Positions 34,909 through 43,123 of a stretch of 64,000 nucleotides of DNA are shown piece after piece (the first letter of the stretch is position 1; each line of letters opens with the position of its first letter). The notes under the pieces were generated by a model. That model did no database searches, had not been told where the DNA came from, and was given only the letters and a program-made list of their open reading frames with translations. A program made the translations under genes and the position numbers. Source of the DNA: Micromonospora_G sp044901685 (lineage in GTDB: Bacteria > Actinomycetota > Actinomycetes > Mycobacteriales > Micromonosporaceae); contig NZ_JBJDPS010000005.1 of the NCBI RefSeq assembly GCF_044901685.1, positions 62,001 to 126,000 of the forward strand, written 5' to 3'.

Positions 34909-36168
34909 GTGATTGACCTGCGTCTGCTTCGCGACGAACCGGAAACCGTCCGTGCCAGCCAGCGTGCCCGTAGCGAGTCCGAGTCTCTCGTCGACGACCT
35001 GCTGCACGCCGACGAGCGGCGGCGGGCCGAGGTCGGGCGGTTCGAGGCGCTGCGGGCCGAGCAGAAGCAGCTCGGCAAGCAGATGCCTCGGGCTACCGGT
35101 GACGAGCGGACCGCGCTGTTGGCGCGTACCAAGGAGCTCTCGGCCGAGGTGAAGGCGGCCGAGGCGGCCGTCACCGACGCCGAGGCGGCGCTGCGCCGGG
35201 CGCAGTTCGCGGTCCCGAACGTGGTCGAGCAGGGCGCCCCGCCCGGCGGCGAGGACGACTACGTCGTGCTGCGCGAGGTCGGCGAGCGGCCGGTGATCGA
35301 GAACCCGCGCGACCACCTCGAGATCGGTGAGGCGTTGCGGGCGATCGACGTCGAGCGCGGCGCCAAGGTCTCGGGCAGCCGGTTCTACTACCTGACCGGG
35401 GTCGGCGCGCTGCTCCAGCTCGGTCTGCTGCAACTGGCCGTCGCCCAGGCGGTGGAGTACGGCTTCATCCCGGCGATCACCCCCGCGCTGGTCAAGCCGG
35501 AGTCGATGGAGGGCACCGGCTTCCTCGGCGCGCACGCCAGCGAGGTCTACCGGCTCGAAGCGGACGACATCTTCCTGGTCGGCACGAGCGAGGTGCCGCT
35601 GGCGGCGTACCACTCGCAGGAGATCCTGAAGCTGGACGACGAGCCGCTGCGCTACGCAGGCTGGTCGTCGTGTTTCCGCCGAGAGGCCGGCTCGTACGGC
35701 AAGGACACCCGGGGGATCATGCGGGTGCACCAGTTCGACAAGGTCGAGATGTTCTCCTACTGCCGGCCGGAGCAGGCGCACGACGAGCACCTGCGGCTGC
35801 TGGCCTGGGAGGAGGAGATGCTCGCCAAGGTCGAGATCCCGTACCGGGTGATCGACGTGGCAGCGGGCGACCTCGGCTCCAGCGCGGCACGCAAGTACGA
35901 CTGCGAGGCGTGGGTGCCGTCGCAGGGGCGCTACCGGGAGGTCACCTCGACCTCGAACTGCACCACCTTCCAGGCCCGCCGGCTCAACGTCCGGTACCGG
36001 GACGAGGAGGGCAAGCCGCAGTTCGCCGCCACGCTCAACGGCACGCTGGCGACCACCCGTTGGCTCGTACCGATCCTGGAGAACCACCAGCAACCGGACG
36101 GATCGGTACGAGTTCCCAAGGCGCTCCAGCCGTACCTCGGCGGCCGGGACGTGCTCGAACCGAGCTGA
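34909..36168 (+). CDS. serS: Seryl-tRNA synthetase
   Basis: 419 residues from GTG at 34909, giving the standard MIDLRLLRDEP start. The N-terminal coiled-coil arm (residues ~25-105) binds the tRNA extra arm. Class II motifs follow: motif 2 in FRREAGSYGKDTRGIMRVHQFDKVEMF and motif 3 in NGTLATTRWLVPILENHQ, with the serine/ATP-site TSTSNCTTFQARR. It charges tRNA-Ser and tRNA-Sec with serine. A perfect 18-bp hairpin terminator is found 25 bases downstream. No T-box element is visible in the 100-base leader. Confidence 0.97.
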   Translation: MIDLRLLRDEPETVRASQRARSESESLVDDLLHADERRRAEVGRFEALRAEQKQLGKQMPRATGDERTALLARTKELSAEVKAAEAAVTDAEAALRRAQFAVPNVVEQGAPPGGEDDYVVLREVGERPVIENPRDHLEIGEALRAIDVERGAKVSGSRFYYLTGVGALLQLGLLQLAVAQAVEYGFIPAITPALVKPESMEGTGFLGAHASEVYRLEADDIFLVGTSEVPLAAYHSQEILKLDDEPLRYAGWSSCFRREAGSYGKDTRGIMRVHQFDKVEMFSYCRPEQAHDEHLRLLAWEEEMLAKVEIPYRVIDVAAGDLGSSAARKYDCEAWVPSQGRYREVTSTSNCTTFQARRLNVRYRDEEGKPQFAATLNGTLATTRWLVPILENHQQPDGSVRVPKALQPYLGGRDVLEPS

Positions 36169-36193
36169 CCGCCGGCCCCACCCCAGCGCCACG

Positions 36194-36238
36194 ACCGACG
36201 ACCGGCCGCCCGATCGACCAGGGCGGCCGGTCGTCGGT
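36194..36238. terminator. Perfect 18-bp stem terminator after serS
   Basis: ACCGACGACCGGCCGCCC (36194-36211) is exactly complementary to 36221-36238, with a 9-base loop. No T-run follows. It separates serS from the HAD gene pair. Confidence 0.8.
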
Positions 36239-36389
36239 GTTCCCGGCGCCGGTCCGCAGTATTAGTCCGGAAGTCATGGGCACGTCGCACCGAGTGAGAT
36301 ACGTTTGCTCCCCCGCCGTCGCGGACAGCCCCGGACTGGACGAATCCCACCAGCTCGGAAGGGCTGGAGGAGGCGGGCGAGGAGGAATC

Positions 36390-37211
36390 ATGCCCCGACC
36401 CGGACTGCCCAAGCTGATCGCCACCGACCTGGACGGCACCCTGGTGCGCAGCGACGACACCGTCTCGGCCTTCACCCACGAGGTGCTCGACCGGGTGCGC
36501 GCCGCCGGCATCCCGGTGGTCGGTGCCACCGGTCGTGGGCCGCGCCTGGCCGAGTTGAGCCGCAACGACATCCGCGCGGCGGACTTCCTGGTGATGGCCG
36601 GGGGCGGTTGGGTGGTCGACCAGACCGACCCGCTCGGGCCGGTGGTGCTGCGGGAGGAGCGACTTCCCGGCACGGTGCTGACTGAACTGCTGGCCGCACT
36701 GGAGGCGGGCGTCGGCCCGCTGACCGTGATGGTGGAGGCGCTGGACACCCAGGACGCCCCGCTCTGGGGTGACTTCGACCCGACCTGGCCGTACCCGGAC
36801 CGGTTCGAGGCCCGGCCCCGGATCGACTGCTGCTCGACCGACGTGATCAAGGCGTTCGCCCGTACCCCGGACCACGACGTCGACGCGCTGCTCGACGCGG
36901 CCCGGCGGATCGTACCGCCGGAGCAGGCCACGGTGACCCAGGCCGGACTCGGCTTCATCGAGATCTGCCCGCCCGGGGTGGACAAGGCGACCGGGCTGGC
37001 CGTCGTCGCCGACCGGCTCGGGGTCGACCCGGCCGAGGTGCTGGTCTTCGGCGACATGCCGAACGACCTGCCGATGTTCGAGTGGGCCGGCTGGGGCCGG
37101 GTGGCCGTCAGCAACGCGCACCCGAGCGTACGGTCGATCGCGGACGAGGTCACGTTGCGCAACGACGACGACGGGGTCGCGGTCTACCTGGACCGACTAC
37201 TGTCCCGTTGA
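36390..37211 (+). CDS. HAD superfamily hydrolase (Cof-type, subfamily IIB), copy 1
   Basis: 273 residues; ATG at 36390 follows a GGCGAGGAGG run. HAD motifs: IATDLDGTLVRSDD (I, nucleophile Asp), VGATGRGP (II), DKATGLAVVADRLG with the Lys of motif III and VFGDMPNDLPMFEWAG (IV). The cap domain between motifs II and III marks the Cof/IIB class, which dephosphorylates sugar phosphates and similar small molecules. The next gene is a paralogue whose ATG overlaps this TGA (TGATG), so the two are translationally coupled. Confidence 0.9.
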   Translation: MPRPGLPKLIATDLDGTLVRSDDTVSAFTHEVLDRVRAAGIPVVGATGRGPRLAELSRNDIRAADFLVMAGGGWVVDQTDPLGPVVLREERLPGTVLTELLAALEAGVGPLTVMVEALDTQDAPLWGDFDPTWPYPDRFEARPRIDCCSTDVIKAFARTPDHDVDALLDAARRIVPPEQATVTQAGLGFIEICPPGVDKATGLAVVADRLGVDPAEVLVFGDMPNDLPMFEWAGWGRVAVSNAHPSVRSIADEVTLRNDDDGVAVYLDRLLSR

Positions 37212-38050
37212 TGGATCAACTGCCCCGGCTCGTCGCCACCGATCTCGACGGCACCCTGGTACGCGAGGACCGGGCGGTCAGCGCCCGTACGGCCGACGCG
37301 CTGGCCCGAGCCACGGCGGCGGGGACCCGGGTGGTGCTGGTGACCGGTCGACCGATCCGTTGGCTGGCCGGGGTGTACGAGCAACTGCACGCGCCCGTAC
37401 CGGCGATCTGCGCCAACGGCGCGGTGGTCTACGACCCGGTCGAGGACGTGGTGCTGCGCGCCGACCCGCTCGCCCCGGAACTGCTTGCCGAGGTCGCCCG
37501 GCGGCTGCGGGCCGAGGTTCCCGGGGTACGGCTGGCGGTCGAGATCACCGACGGGCGGCAGATGCGGCACGAGGCCGACTGGCCACTGCGTTGGGAGGTC
37601 GGTGACCCGGCCGTACGGCGCATCACCTCGCCCGAGGAGCTCTTCTCCGTACCGGCGGTCAAGCTGCTCGCCCGCGCCGGCACCCAGGACCCGGACGTCT
37701 TCGTACGGGTGGTGGCGGGGGCGCTGGCCGGGATGGCCGAGGCAACCCACTCGTCGTCGTCGGGACTGGTGGAGATCTCCGCCGCCGGGGTGACCAAGGC
37801 GGCCGGGCTGGCGTGGCTCTGCGCTCGCGACGGTGTGCGGGCCGACCAGGTGGTGGCGTTCGGCGACATGCCGAACGACCTGCCGATGCTCGCCTGGGCG
37901 GGTCACGCGGTGGCGGTGGCCAACGCGCATCCGGCCGTGCTCGAAGTCGCTGACGTGGTGACCCTCAGCAACGAGGAGGACGGCGTGGCCGCCTACCTGG
38001 AGGACCTGCTCCGGTCGGTCGAGCCACCGGCACCGGTCTCCGGCCCGTAG
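37211..38050 (+). CDS. HAD superfamily hydrolase (Cof-type, subfamily IIB), copy 2
   Basis: 279 residues starting in a one-base overlap with copy 1. Motifs: VATDLDGTLVREDR (I), LVTGRP (II), Lys in GVTKAAGLAWL (III) and AFGDMPNDLPMLAWAG (IV). The motif IV segments of the two copies are nearly identical, showing a tandem duplication, but the cap domains differ, so the substrates probably differ too. It converges with the proteasome activator gene, with a hairpin between. Confidence 0.9.
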   Translation: MDQLPRLVATDLDGTLVREDRAVSARTADALARATAAGTRVVLVTGRPIRWLAGVYEQLHAPVPAICANGAVVYDPVEDVVLRADPLAPELLAEVARRLRAEVPGVRLAVEITDGRQMRHEADWPLRWEVGDPAVRRITSPEELFSVPAVKLLARAGTQDPDVFVRVVAGALAGMAEATHSSSSGLVEISAAGVTKAAGLAWLCARDGVRADQVVAFGDMPNDLPMLAWAGHAVAVANAHPAVLEVADVVTLSNEEDGVAAYLEDLLRSVEPPAPVSGP

Positions 38051-38056
38051 CCCGCG

Positions 38057-38087
38057 CGGGCGGCCGGCGGGTTTCCGCCGCCGCCCG
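38057..38087. terminator. Bidirectional hairpin between HAD and bpa genes
   Basis: CGGGCGGCCGGCGG (38057-38070) pairs with CCGCCGCCGCCCG (38075-38087) with one mismatch and a 4-base loop. It lies between two convergent genes and can end both transcripts. Confidence 0.55.
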
Positions 38088-38099
38088 TACCGGTGGCGG

Positions 38100-38714
38100 T
38101 CAGAGGTACTGGCCGGTGTTCGGGTTCTCGCCCGGCTGACCGGCGCCCGGGATGCCCGGGATCATGCCGGCGCCCTGGGGGCCGATCGGGAGGGCCGGAC
38201 GGCCGCCGCGCATCTGCTCCAGTTGCAGCCTGGCCGCCATCTGCTGGGCCACCAGCGCGGCCTGGATGCCGTGGAACAGCCCCTCCAGCCAGCCGACGAG
38301 CTGGGCCTGGGCGATCCGCAGCTCGGCCTCGCTGGGCGTGACGCCCTCCTCGAACGGCAGCGAGAGGCGTTCTAGCTCCTCGCGCAGTTCGGGGGCGAGA
38401 CCGTCCTCCAGCTCGACGATCGACCGCTGGTGGATCTCCCGGAGGCGGTGCCGGCTCGCCTCGTCCAGCGGGGCGGCCTTGACCTCCTCCAGCAACTGCT
38501 TGATCATGCTGCCGATGCGCATCACCTTGGCCGGCTGCTCGATCAGGCTGCCCGGGTCCTCACCCTGCTTGTCACCACCGACCGGCACGGTGCCGACCGG
38601 CTGACCGTCCGGGCCGACCACCACCACGGTGCCGGGCCGGCCGGCCTCCGGGCGACTCGACTCGTCGTTCTGCTTCTCGGGGCGCGAGTTCTCGGGGCGC
38701 GAGGCATCCGTCAT
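38100..38714 (-). CDS. bpa: Bacterial proteasome activator Bpa (PafE)
   Basis: 204 residues, DUF2587 family. A disordered, charged N-terminus (~65 residues) precedes the four-helix bundle: AKVMRIGSMIKQLLEEVKAAPLDEASRHRLREIH, SIVELEDGLAPELREELERLSLPF and ELRIAQAQLVGWLEGLFHGIQAALVAQQMAARLQLEQM. The C-terminus ends in NTGQYL; the last residues are the known docking tail that opens the 20S proteasome gate. In mycobacteria Bpa forms a dodecameric ring and feeds unfolded proteins such as HspR to the proteasome without ATP. The proteasome genes themselves are outside this window. Start ATG 38714 (MTDASRPEN). Confidence 0.95.
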   Translation of the reverse strand: MTDASRPENSRPEKQNDESSRPEAGRPGTVVVVGPDGQPVGTVPVGGDKQGEDPGSLIEQPAKVMRIGSMIKQLLEEVKAAPLDEASRHRLREIHQRSIVELEDGLAPELREELERLSLPFEEGVTPSEAELRIAQAQLVGWLEGLFHGIQAALVAQQMAARLQLEQMRGGRPALPIGPQGAGMIPGIPGAGQPGENPNTGQYL

Positions 38715-38775
38715 TACCCCATTTTCGCGCAGTGCGCGTACCTGCCGCCGCCCGGTACCGGGATACCGTCTGGCC

Positions 38776-39618
38776 GTGTACCCCGATCCCCGAGCGGTTC
38801 TCACGCGTACCGCGCCCGCACCCGACTCCACGGTCCGCTACGGCGACGGACCCGAACACCTGGCCGACGTACGGCTTCCCGCGCCCGTCGACGGCCCGCC
38901 CCGCCCCCTGGTGGTGGTGATCCACGGCGGCTTCTGGCGGGCCGAGTACGACCGAGGCCACACCTCACCGCTCGCCGCCGACCTCGCCTCGCGGGGCTAT
39001 CCGGTGGCACAACTGGAGTACCGGCGCACCGGGCAGGTGGACGGCGGCTGGCCGGGCACCCTCGACGACGTACTGACCGGGGTGGCGGCACTGCCGGACC
39101 TGGTCGAGCCGCTGCTCTCCGGCACCGGCAGCAGCTCCGGCAGGGGCAGCGGGCGGCCGGGGCCGATTCTGCTCGGGCACTCGGCGGGTGGGCAGCTCGC
39201 GCTGCACTGCGCCCGTCACCTGCCGGGTCGGGTGGGTGGCGTACTCGCGCTGGCGCCGGTCAGCGACCTGGCCGAGGCGTACCGGCTCGACCTCGACGGT
39301 GGGGCGGTGGCCGCACTGCTCGGCGGCGGGCCGGACGAGTTCCCGGGCCGGTACGCGGTGGCCGACCCGTTCCACGCTGCCGTGGAATCGTCCGGCTCTG
39401 ATCGATCATCGCAAGTGGCAGAATACTCACCCACTGTGATTCTGCACGGGGCACTCGACGCACAGGTGCCGGTCGGGATGAGCCGTCGGTACGCCGCCGT
39501 GGCCGGATCCAATTGCCGGCTGATCGAGCTGCCTGAGTGCGAGCATTTCGGGCTCATCGATCCCGAATCACCCGCCTGGCACACGGTCACCGACGCACTA
39601 CTTTCGCTTCATCGGTGA
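38776..39618 (+). CDS. Alpha/beta hydrolase (esterase or formamidase-like)
   Basis: 280 residues from GTG at 38776. The oxyanion motif HGGFW, the nucleophile elbow GHSAGG and the late His in ECEHFGLID define an alpha/beta hydrolase of the esterase/kynurenine-formamidase-like class; the Asp is probably in LHGALDAQVPVGM. Cytoplasmic, no signal peptide. The region 39370-39560 shows less G/C at third positions than the rest. It diverges from bpa. The substrate is unknown. Confidence 0.82.
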   Translation: MYPDPRAVLTRTAPAPDSTVRYGDGPEHLADVRLPAPVDGPPRPLVVVIHGGFWRAEYDRGHTSPLAADLASRGYPVAQLEYRRTGQVDGGWPGTLDDVLTGVAALPDLVEPLLSGTGSSSGRGSGRPGPILLGHSAGGQLALHCARHLPGRVGGVLALAPVSDLAEAYRLDLDGGAVAALLGGGPDEFPGRYAVADPFHAAVESSGSDRSSQVAEYSPTVILHGALDAQVPVGMSRRYAAVAGSNCRLIELPECEHFGLIDPESPAWHTVTDALLSLHR

Positions 39619-39727
39619 CGTCTCATTCCGTGAACAGATGATCGACTGACATTGACTCAGCGTCGTCAAACCGGTAAAACGCGGAGGGGCTGTGGGTCGC
39701 CCATTGACGTTCGGGGAGGAACAACCT

Positions 39728-40933
39728 GTGTCGCAGATGGACCGCAGGCAGGCACTCAAACTCTTTGCCGCACTCGGCGGCACGGGGCTGGCCGCCGCGT
39801 GTAGTACCGACACCGGGACGGAGGCGGCTGACGGTGGACCGGTCAGCGACCAGCCGATCCGGATCGGTCTGATGGCGCCACAGGCCGGTGGCTACAAGCC
39901 GATCGGCGACGAGATCGCAAAGGGCTTCCAGCTCTTTCTCGACCTGAATGACGGGCGGCTGGGGGGCCACCCGGTCGAGCTGCTCCGGGCCGACGAGGGC
40001 GAGACGGCGCAGACCGGCAAGGCCGCCCTGGACGGGCTGCTCAAGCAGAACGTGCTCGCCCTGACCGGGGTGGTGAACTCCTCGGTCATGCTCGGCATCC
40101 GGGACGCGGTCGAGCAGGCCAAGGTGCCACTGGTCGGCTCGAACGCCTCACCCTCCTCACTGCAGAGCGTCGTCTACATCTGGCGCACCTCGTACGTCAA
40201 CGACGAGCCGGGCCGCGCGCTCGCACCGTACGTGGCGGAAAGGGTGACCCGGGGGCAGAAAATCGCCATTATCGCCCCGGACGGACAGAGTGGCCAGGAT
40301 GCGGTGGCCGGCTTCCGGGAGGGATTCCCGGCCTCCGATCCCCGAATCTCGGCGCCGGTGCTCTGGACCGAATTCTCCGCCAATCCCGGCAAGGGCGCTT
40401 TCTCCGCCAAGATCGAACAACTGCAGGACCGGAACCCGCACGCGATCTTCTGCTTCTACGCCGGTGCCGCCGCGGTGGAGTTCCTCAAGCAACTGCGCGC
40501 TTCCGGTTACCGGGGGGCGATCTACGCGCCCGGGTTCCTCACCGAGGGCACGGTGCTCGACCAACTCAAGCCGGAAGAGGCGGAAGGAATCATCACCGCT
40601 CTCAACTACTCCGCCGACCTGAACAACTCGGCCAACCGGCGGTTCGCCTCGGCGTTCCGCAAGGCACACGGCGCCTCGCCGACGACGTACGCGATGGCCT
40701 CCTACGACGCGGCGCAGGTGTTGAACAAGGCGATCCGGCTCGCCGGGACGCGCCCGAACCCGCAGCAGGTGAACCTGGCGCTCGGCAAGGTGGGGCAGAT
40801 CGACAGCCCGCGCGGGCCGTGGCAGTTCAACCAGCCCCGTACGCCGCAGCAGAAGTGGTACCTGCGCAAGGTCCAGCGGGACGGTCAACTCCTGTCGAAC
40901 GTACTGGTCAACGAGCTGGCGACGCTCGGATAG
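39728..40933 (+). CDS. Branched-chain amino acid-type ABC substrate-binding lipoprotein
   Basis: 401 residues. GTG at 39728 has GGGGAGGA 7 bases upstream; GTG at 39692 and ATG at 39737 are alternatives. The signal has RR (MDRRQALKLFAALGGTGLAAACS), giving a possible Tat lipoprotein signal with lipobox AAC. The mature part is a type I periplasmic-binding fold of the LivJ class: IRIGLMAPQAGGYKPIGDEIAKGFQLFLDL, NVLALTGVVNSSVMLGIRD, KIAIIAPDGQSGQDAVAGF and FCFYAGAAAVEFLKQLR. No permease or ATPase gene adjoins it. Several stretches (40255-40285, 40580-40620) use A/T-ending codons rare in neighbouring genes. Confidence 0.88.
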   Translation: MSQMDRRQALKLFAALGGTGLAAACSTDTGTEAADGGPVSDQPIRIGLMAPQAGGYKPIGDEIAKGFQLFLDLNDGRLGGHPVELLRADEGETAQTGKAALDGLLKQNVLALTGVVNSSVMLGIRDAVEQAKVPLVGSNASPSSLQSVVYIWRTSYVNDEPGRALAPYVAERVTRGQKIAIIAPDGQSGQDAVAGFREGFPASDPRISAPVLWTEFSANPGKGAFSAKIEQLQDRNPHAIFCFYAGAAAVEFLKQLRASGYRGAIYAPGFLTEGTVLDQLKPEEAEGIITALNYSADLNNSANRRFASAFRKAHGASPTTYAMASYDAAQVLNKAIRLAGTRPNPQQVNLALGKVGQIDSPRGPWQFNQPRTPQQKWYLRKVQRDGQLLSNVLVNELATLG

Positions 40934-40942
40934 TCGCACCGG

Positions 40943-40976
40943 CGGGCGGGGAGACCGCGACGCGGCTCCCCGCCCG
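40943..40976. terminator. Hairpin between convergent binding-protein and dimethylargininase genes
   Basis: CGGGCGGGGAG (40943-40953) is exactly complementary to CTCCCCGCCCG (40966-40976), with a 12-base loop, 9 bases after the binding-protein stop. Confidence 0.75.
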
Positions 40977-41023
40977 AGAACGGCTCAGGCCGGCGAGAAC
41001 GGCTCAGTGACGGCCAGACCGAC

Positions 41024-41848
41024 TCAGTGACGCAGTTCGGCGATGCAGCACTTGACGCTGCCGCCGCCCTTCTTCAGCTCGCCCAACTCGACCGGCACCG
41101 GAACGTAACCGGCCGCCGCGATCCGGCTGGCCAGCCCGGTGGCCTCGCTGTTGAGCACCACGTGCCGACCGTCGCCGACCAGGTTCAGGCCGAAGGCGAG
41201 CGCGTCCGCCTCGTCGGCGAGCACGGCGTCCGGGAAGAGTTGGGCCAGCACCTGTTGGGAGGCGGCCGAGAAGGCGCCCGGGTAGTAGACGACGTTCCGG
41301 TCGTCGAGCGCGGCCAGCGCGGTGTCGAGGTGGTAGAAGCGCGGGTCGACCAGGCGCAGTGAGACCACCGGGCGGCCCAGCGTCTCCTGCGCCTCGGCGT
41401 GTGCGGAGACCTCGGTACGGAAGCCGTACCCGGCCAGGATCGTCCCGCCGTTCGCCTCCGGCAGGTACGCGAAGTCACCCTCGCCCTCGTTGGTCACCGT
41501 CGGGGCGACGTACCGCCAGCCCTGGGCCTCGTAGAAGGCACGGTGCAGGGCCGCCTCGGCGGTCCGCTGCTCGTACCGGAAGCGGGCGCCGTAGACGGTG
41601 CCGTCGACCACGAAGGCGCCGTTGGCCGCGAACACCATGTCCGGCAGGCCGGGTTCCGGCTGTAGCACGTGCACGGTGTGGCCGAGGCCGAGCAGGGTCT
41701 CCCGCATCCGGTCCCACTGCTTCACGGCCAACTCGACGTCGACCGGCGCGGTGGGATCCATCCACGGGTTGATCACGTACTGCACGCCGAAGTACTCGGG
41801 CGCGCACAGGAGATATGTCCGCTTTCGCGGGATCCGCCGCTGGTTCAC
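41024..41848 (-). CDS. Dimethylargininase-like amidinohydrolase
   Basis: 274 residues from GTG at 41848. Guanidino-group modifying enzyme motifs: LLCAPEYFGVQYVINPWMDP, GLPDMVFAANGAFV, EGEGDFAYLP, FYHLDTALAAL and the catalytic cysteine pair region GGGSVKCCIAELRH at the C-terminus. The family includes N(omega),N(omega)-dimethylarginine dimethylaminohydrolase and ornithine-forming arginine hydrolases, so the exact substrate (dimethylarginine or arginine) is open. It is divergent from an Lrp/AsnC regulator, which probably controls it, with a perfect palindrome between them. Confidence 0.85.
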   Translation of the reverse strand: MNQRRIPRKRTYLLCAPEYFGVQYVINPWMDPTAPVDVELAVKQWDRMRETLLGLGHTVHVLQPEPGLPDMVFAANGAFVVDGTVYGARFRYEQRTAEAALHRAFYEAQGWRYVAPTVTNEGEGDFAYLPEANGGTILAGYGFRTEVSAHAEAQETLGRPVVSLRLVDPRFYHLDTALAALDDRNVVYYPGAFSAASQQVLAQLFPDAVLADEADALAFGLNLVGDGRHVVLNSEATGLASRIAAAGYVPVPVELGELKKGGGSVKCCIAELRH

Positions 41849-41856
41849 GGATACCA

Positions 41857-41870
41857 AGGGTAGGTACCCT
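41857..41870. promoter_or_regulatory. Palindrome AGGGTA-GG-TACCCT, candidate Lrp/AsnC operator
   Basis: A perfect 6+6 dyad with a 2-base centre lies 8 bases from the dimethylargininase start and 46 bases from the regulator start. A second, imperfect dyad (AAACAG ... CTGTTG, 41881-41898) follows. Lrp-type proteins bind palindromes of about 13-15 bp in such divergent regions. Confidence 0.4.
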
Positions 41871-41916
41871 GGACCTGCACAAACAGCCGGATCTGTTGCT
41901 TGCAAGAGGCGGAACG

Positions 41917-42381
41917 TTGCAGATAGACGAGATAGATCAGCGAATCATTGCGTCCCTCGTCGCGGACGCGCGCCAGTCGTACGCGGAGATCGGCAGCCGG
42001 GTCTCGCTCTCCGCGCCGGCGGTCAAGCGTCGGGTGGACCGGCTGCGGGCCGGCGGGGTGATCCGCGCCTTCACCGCCGTGGTGGACCCGGCGGCGGTGG
42101 GCTGGACCACCGAGGCGTTCGTCGAGCTCTTCTGCACCGGCCGGACCACTCCCGCGCAGCTCACGGTGGCGACCCGGCGGCACCCGGAGGTGGTCGGCGC
42201 GTACACCGTCTCCGGCGAGGCGGACGCCCTGGTCCACCTCCGCGCCGCCGACATCACCCACCTGGAGCAGGCGCTCGAACGGCTCCGCGCGGAACCGTTC
42301 GTCACCTCGACCAGGAGCATGATCGTGCTGTCCCGGCTGGTCGACTCGCCCACCGTGATCCCCGCACCGACGGCCGGCTGA
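41917..42381 (+). CDS. Lrp/AsnC family transcriptional regulator
   Basis: 154 residues from TTG at 41917 (LQIDEIDQRIIASL), with a GAGGCGGA ribosome site upstream; an in-frame TTG at 41896 is also possible. The helix-turn-helix is DARQSYAEIGSRVSLSAPAVKRRVDRL, followed by the AsnC ligand-binding (RAM) domain: VIRAFTAVVDPAAVG, HPEVVGAYTVSGEADALVHLR and FVTSTRSMIVLSRLVD. Such regulators sense amino acids. Divergence from the dimethylargininase gene suggests arginine or ornithine as effector; the same pairing is seen for other Lrp-controlled amino-acid catabolic genes. Confidence 0.92.
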   Translation: MQIDEIDQRIIASLVADARQSYAEIGSRVSLSAPAVKRRVDRLRAGGVIRAFTAVVDPAAVGWTTEAFVELFCTGRTTPAQLTVATRRHPEVVGAYTVSGEADALVHLRAADITHLEQALERLRAEPFVTSTRSMIVLSRLVDSPTVIPAPTAG

Positions 42382-42434
42382 CCTCCACGAACCCGTCGTC
42401 CCGCCCGCCCGGGGCCGCCGCCGCACGCACCCGG

Positions 42435-43004
42435 TCAGCGCGGACCGGGCGTCGCGTCGCTGCCACCCCAGCTCAGACCGCCGAGTCCGGCCGCCCGATG
42501 GAAGCCGGGATGTTCGCGTACGTCCGCGCAGATCTCCTCGTCCGGGCCGACCGCGCCGCAGAAGAGCGGTTCGATGTGGTTCCAGGTGTCGGCCCGGGAG
42601 AGCAGCGGCGCGTGCACGCCGACCTCGGGACGGAGCACGCTGAGCCCCTCGGCGTAGCTGACCGCGTGTGCCCGCGCCTCGTCCAGGTTCGCCGCCGGAA
42701 AGGTCAGGTGCAGCGTGTAGCGGGTGTGGGTGGCCTGCTCCGGCCAGGTCGGGCCGGACTGCCGGGGGAACTGCGGAGGACGCTTCAGGGCGTGCGCCAC
42801 GGCCGCCCGGACCGGCTCGGAGACGTCCGCTCCGTCAAGTACGGCAAACAGGTCCGCCTCCCGCTCGGGTTGGGCATAGTGGGGCTTGTGCCAGTGTGGC
42901 GAGCGGTTGTCGATCACCAATACCTCCCGGTACGCGCGCGGTAGCGTCCTATGTCGATATTTCTCGTGAAACAGGGTGACGAAGCAGTCACAGAGAGCAT
43001 GCAT
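42435..43004 (-). CDS. Hypothetical protein
   Basis: 189 residues; ATG at 43004 has AGGAG 7 bases upstream, and third positions are G/C-rich, so the gene is real. It is rich in His, Pro and Arg, with no signal peptide, membrane helix or known motif. Noticeable segments are DNRSPHWHKPHYAQPEREADLF and VGVHAPLLSRADTWNHIEPLFCG. Several His and Cys residues could bind a metal, but that is a guess. It is divergent from the beta-propeller gene, sharing a 119-base promoter region. Confidence 0.6.
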   Translation of the reverse strand: MHALCDCFVTLFHEKYRHRTLPRAYREVLVIDNRSPHWHKPHYAQPEREADLFAVLDGADVSEPVRAAVAHALKRPPQFPRQSGPTWPEQATHTRYTLHLTFPAANLDEARAHAVSYAEGLSVLRPEVGVHAPLLSRADTWNHIEPLFCGAVGPDEEICADVREHPGFHRAAGLGGLSWGGSDATPGPR

Positions 43005-43123
43005 GGGATTTCTCCTGGATGCAACGCCGCAAATCGGGATGGACCGCTAGACCCTCCTTGATCGACCAAGTTCGGATCACCGGCAAGTGGAACGCGAGCC
43101 GGGGTTCGTGCGTCGTACCGGCC

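Noticed and set aside
40990..41033. Short repeats of GGCTCAGTGACG type near the dimethylargininase stop
   Set aside because: Only 10-11 bases, partly within coding sequence and without symmetric arms; no function suggested.
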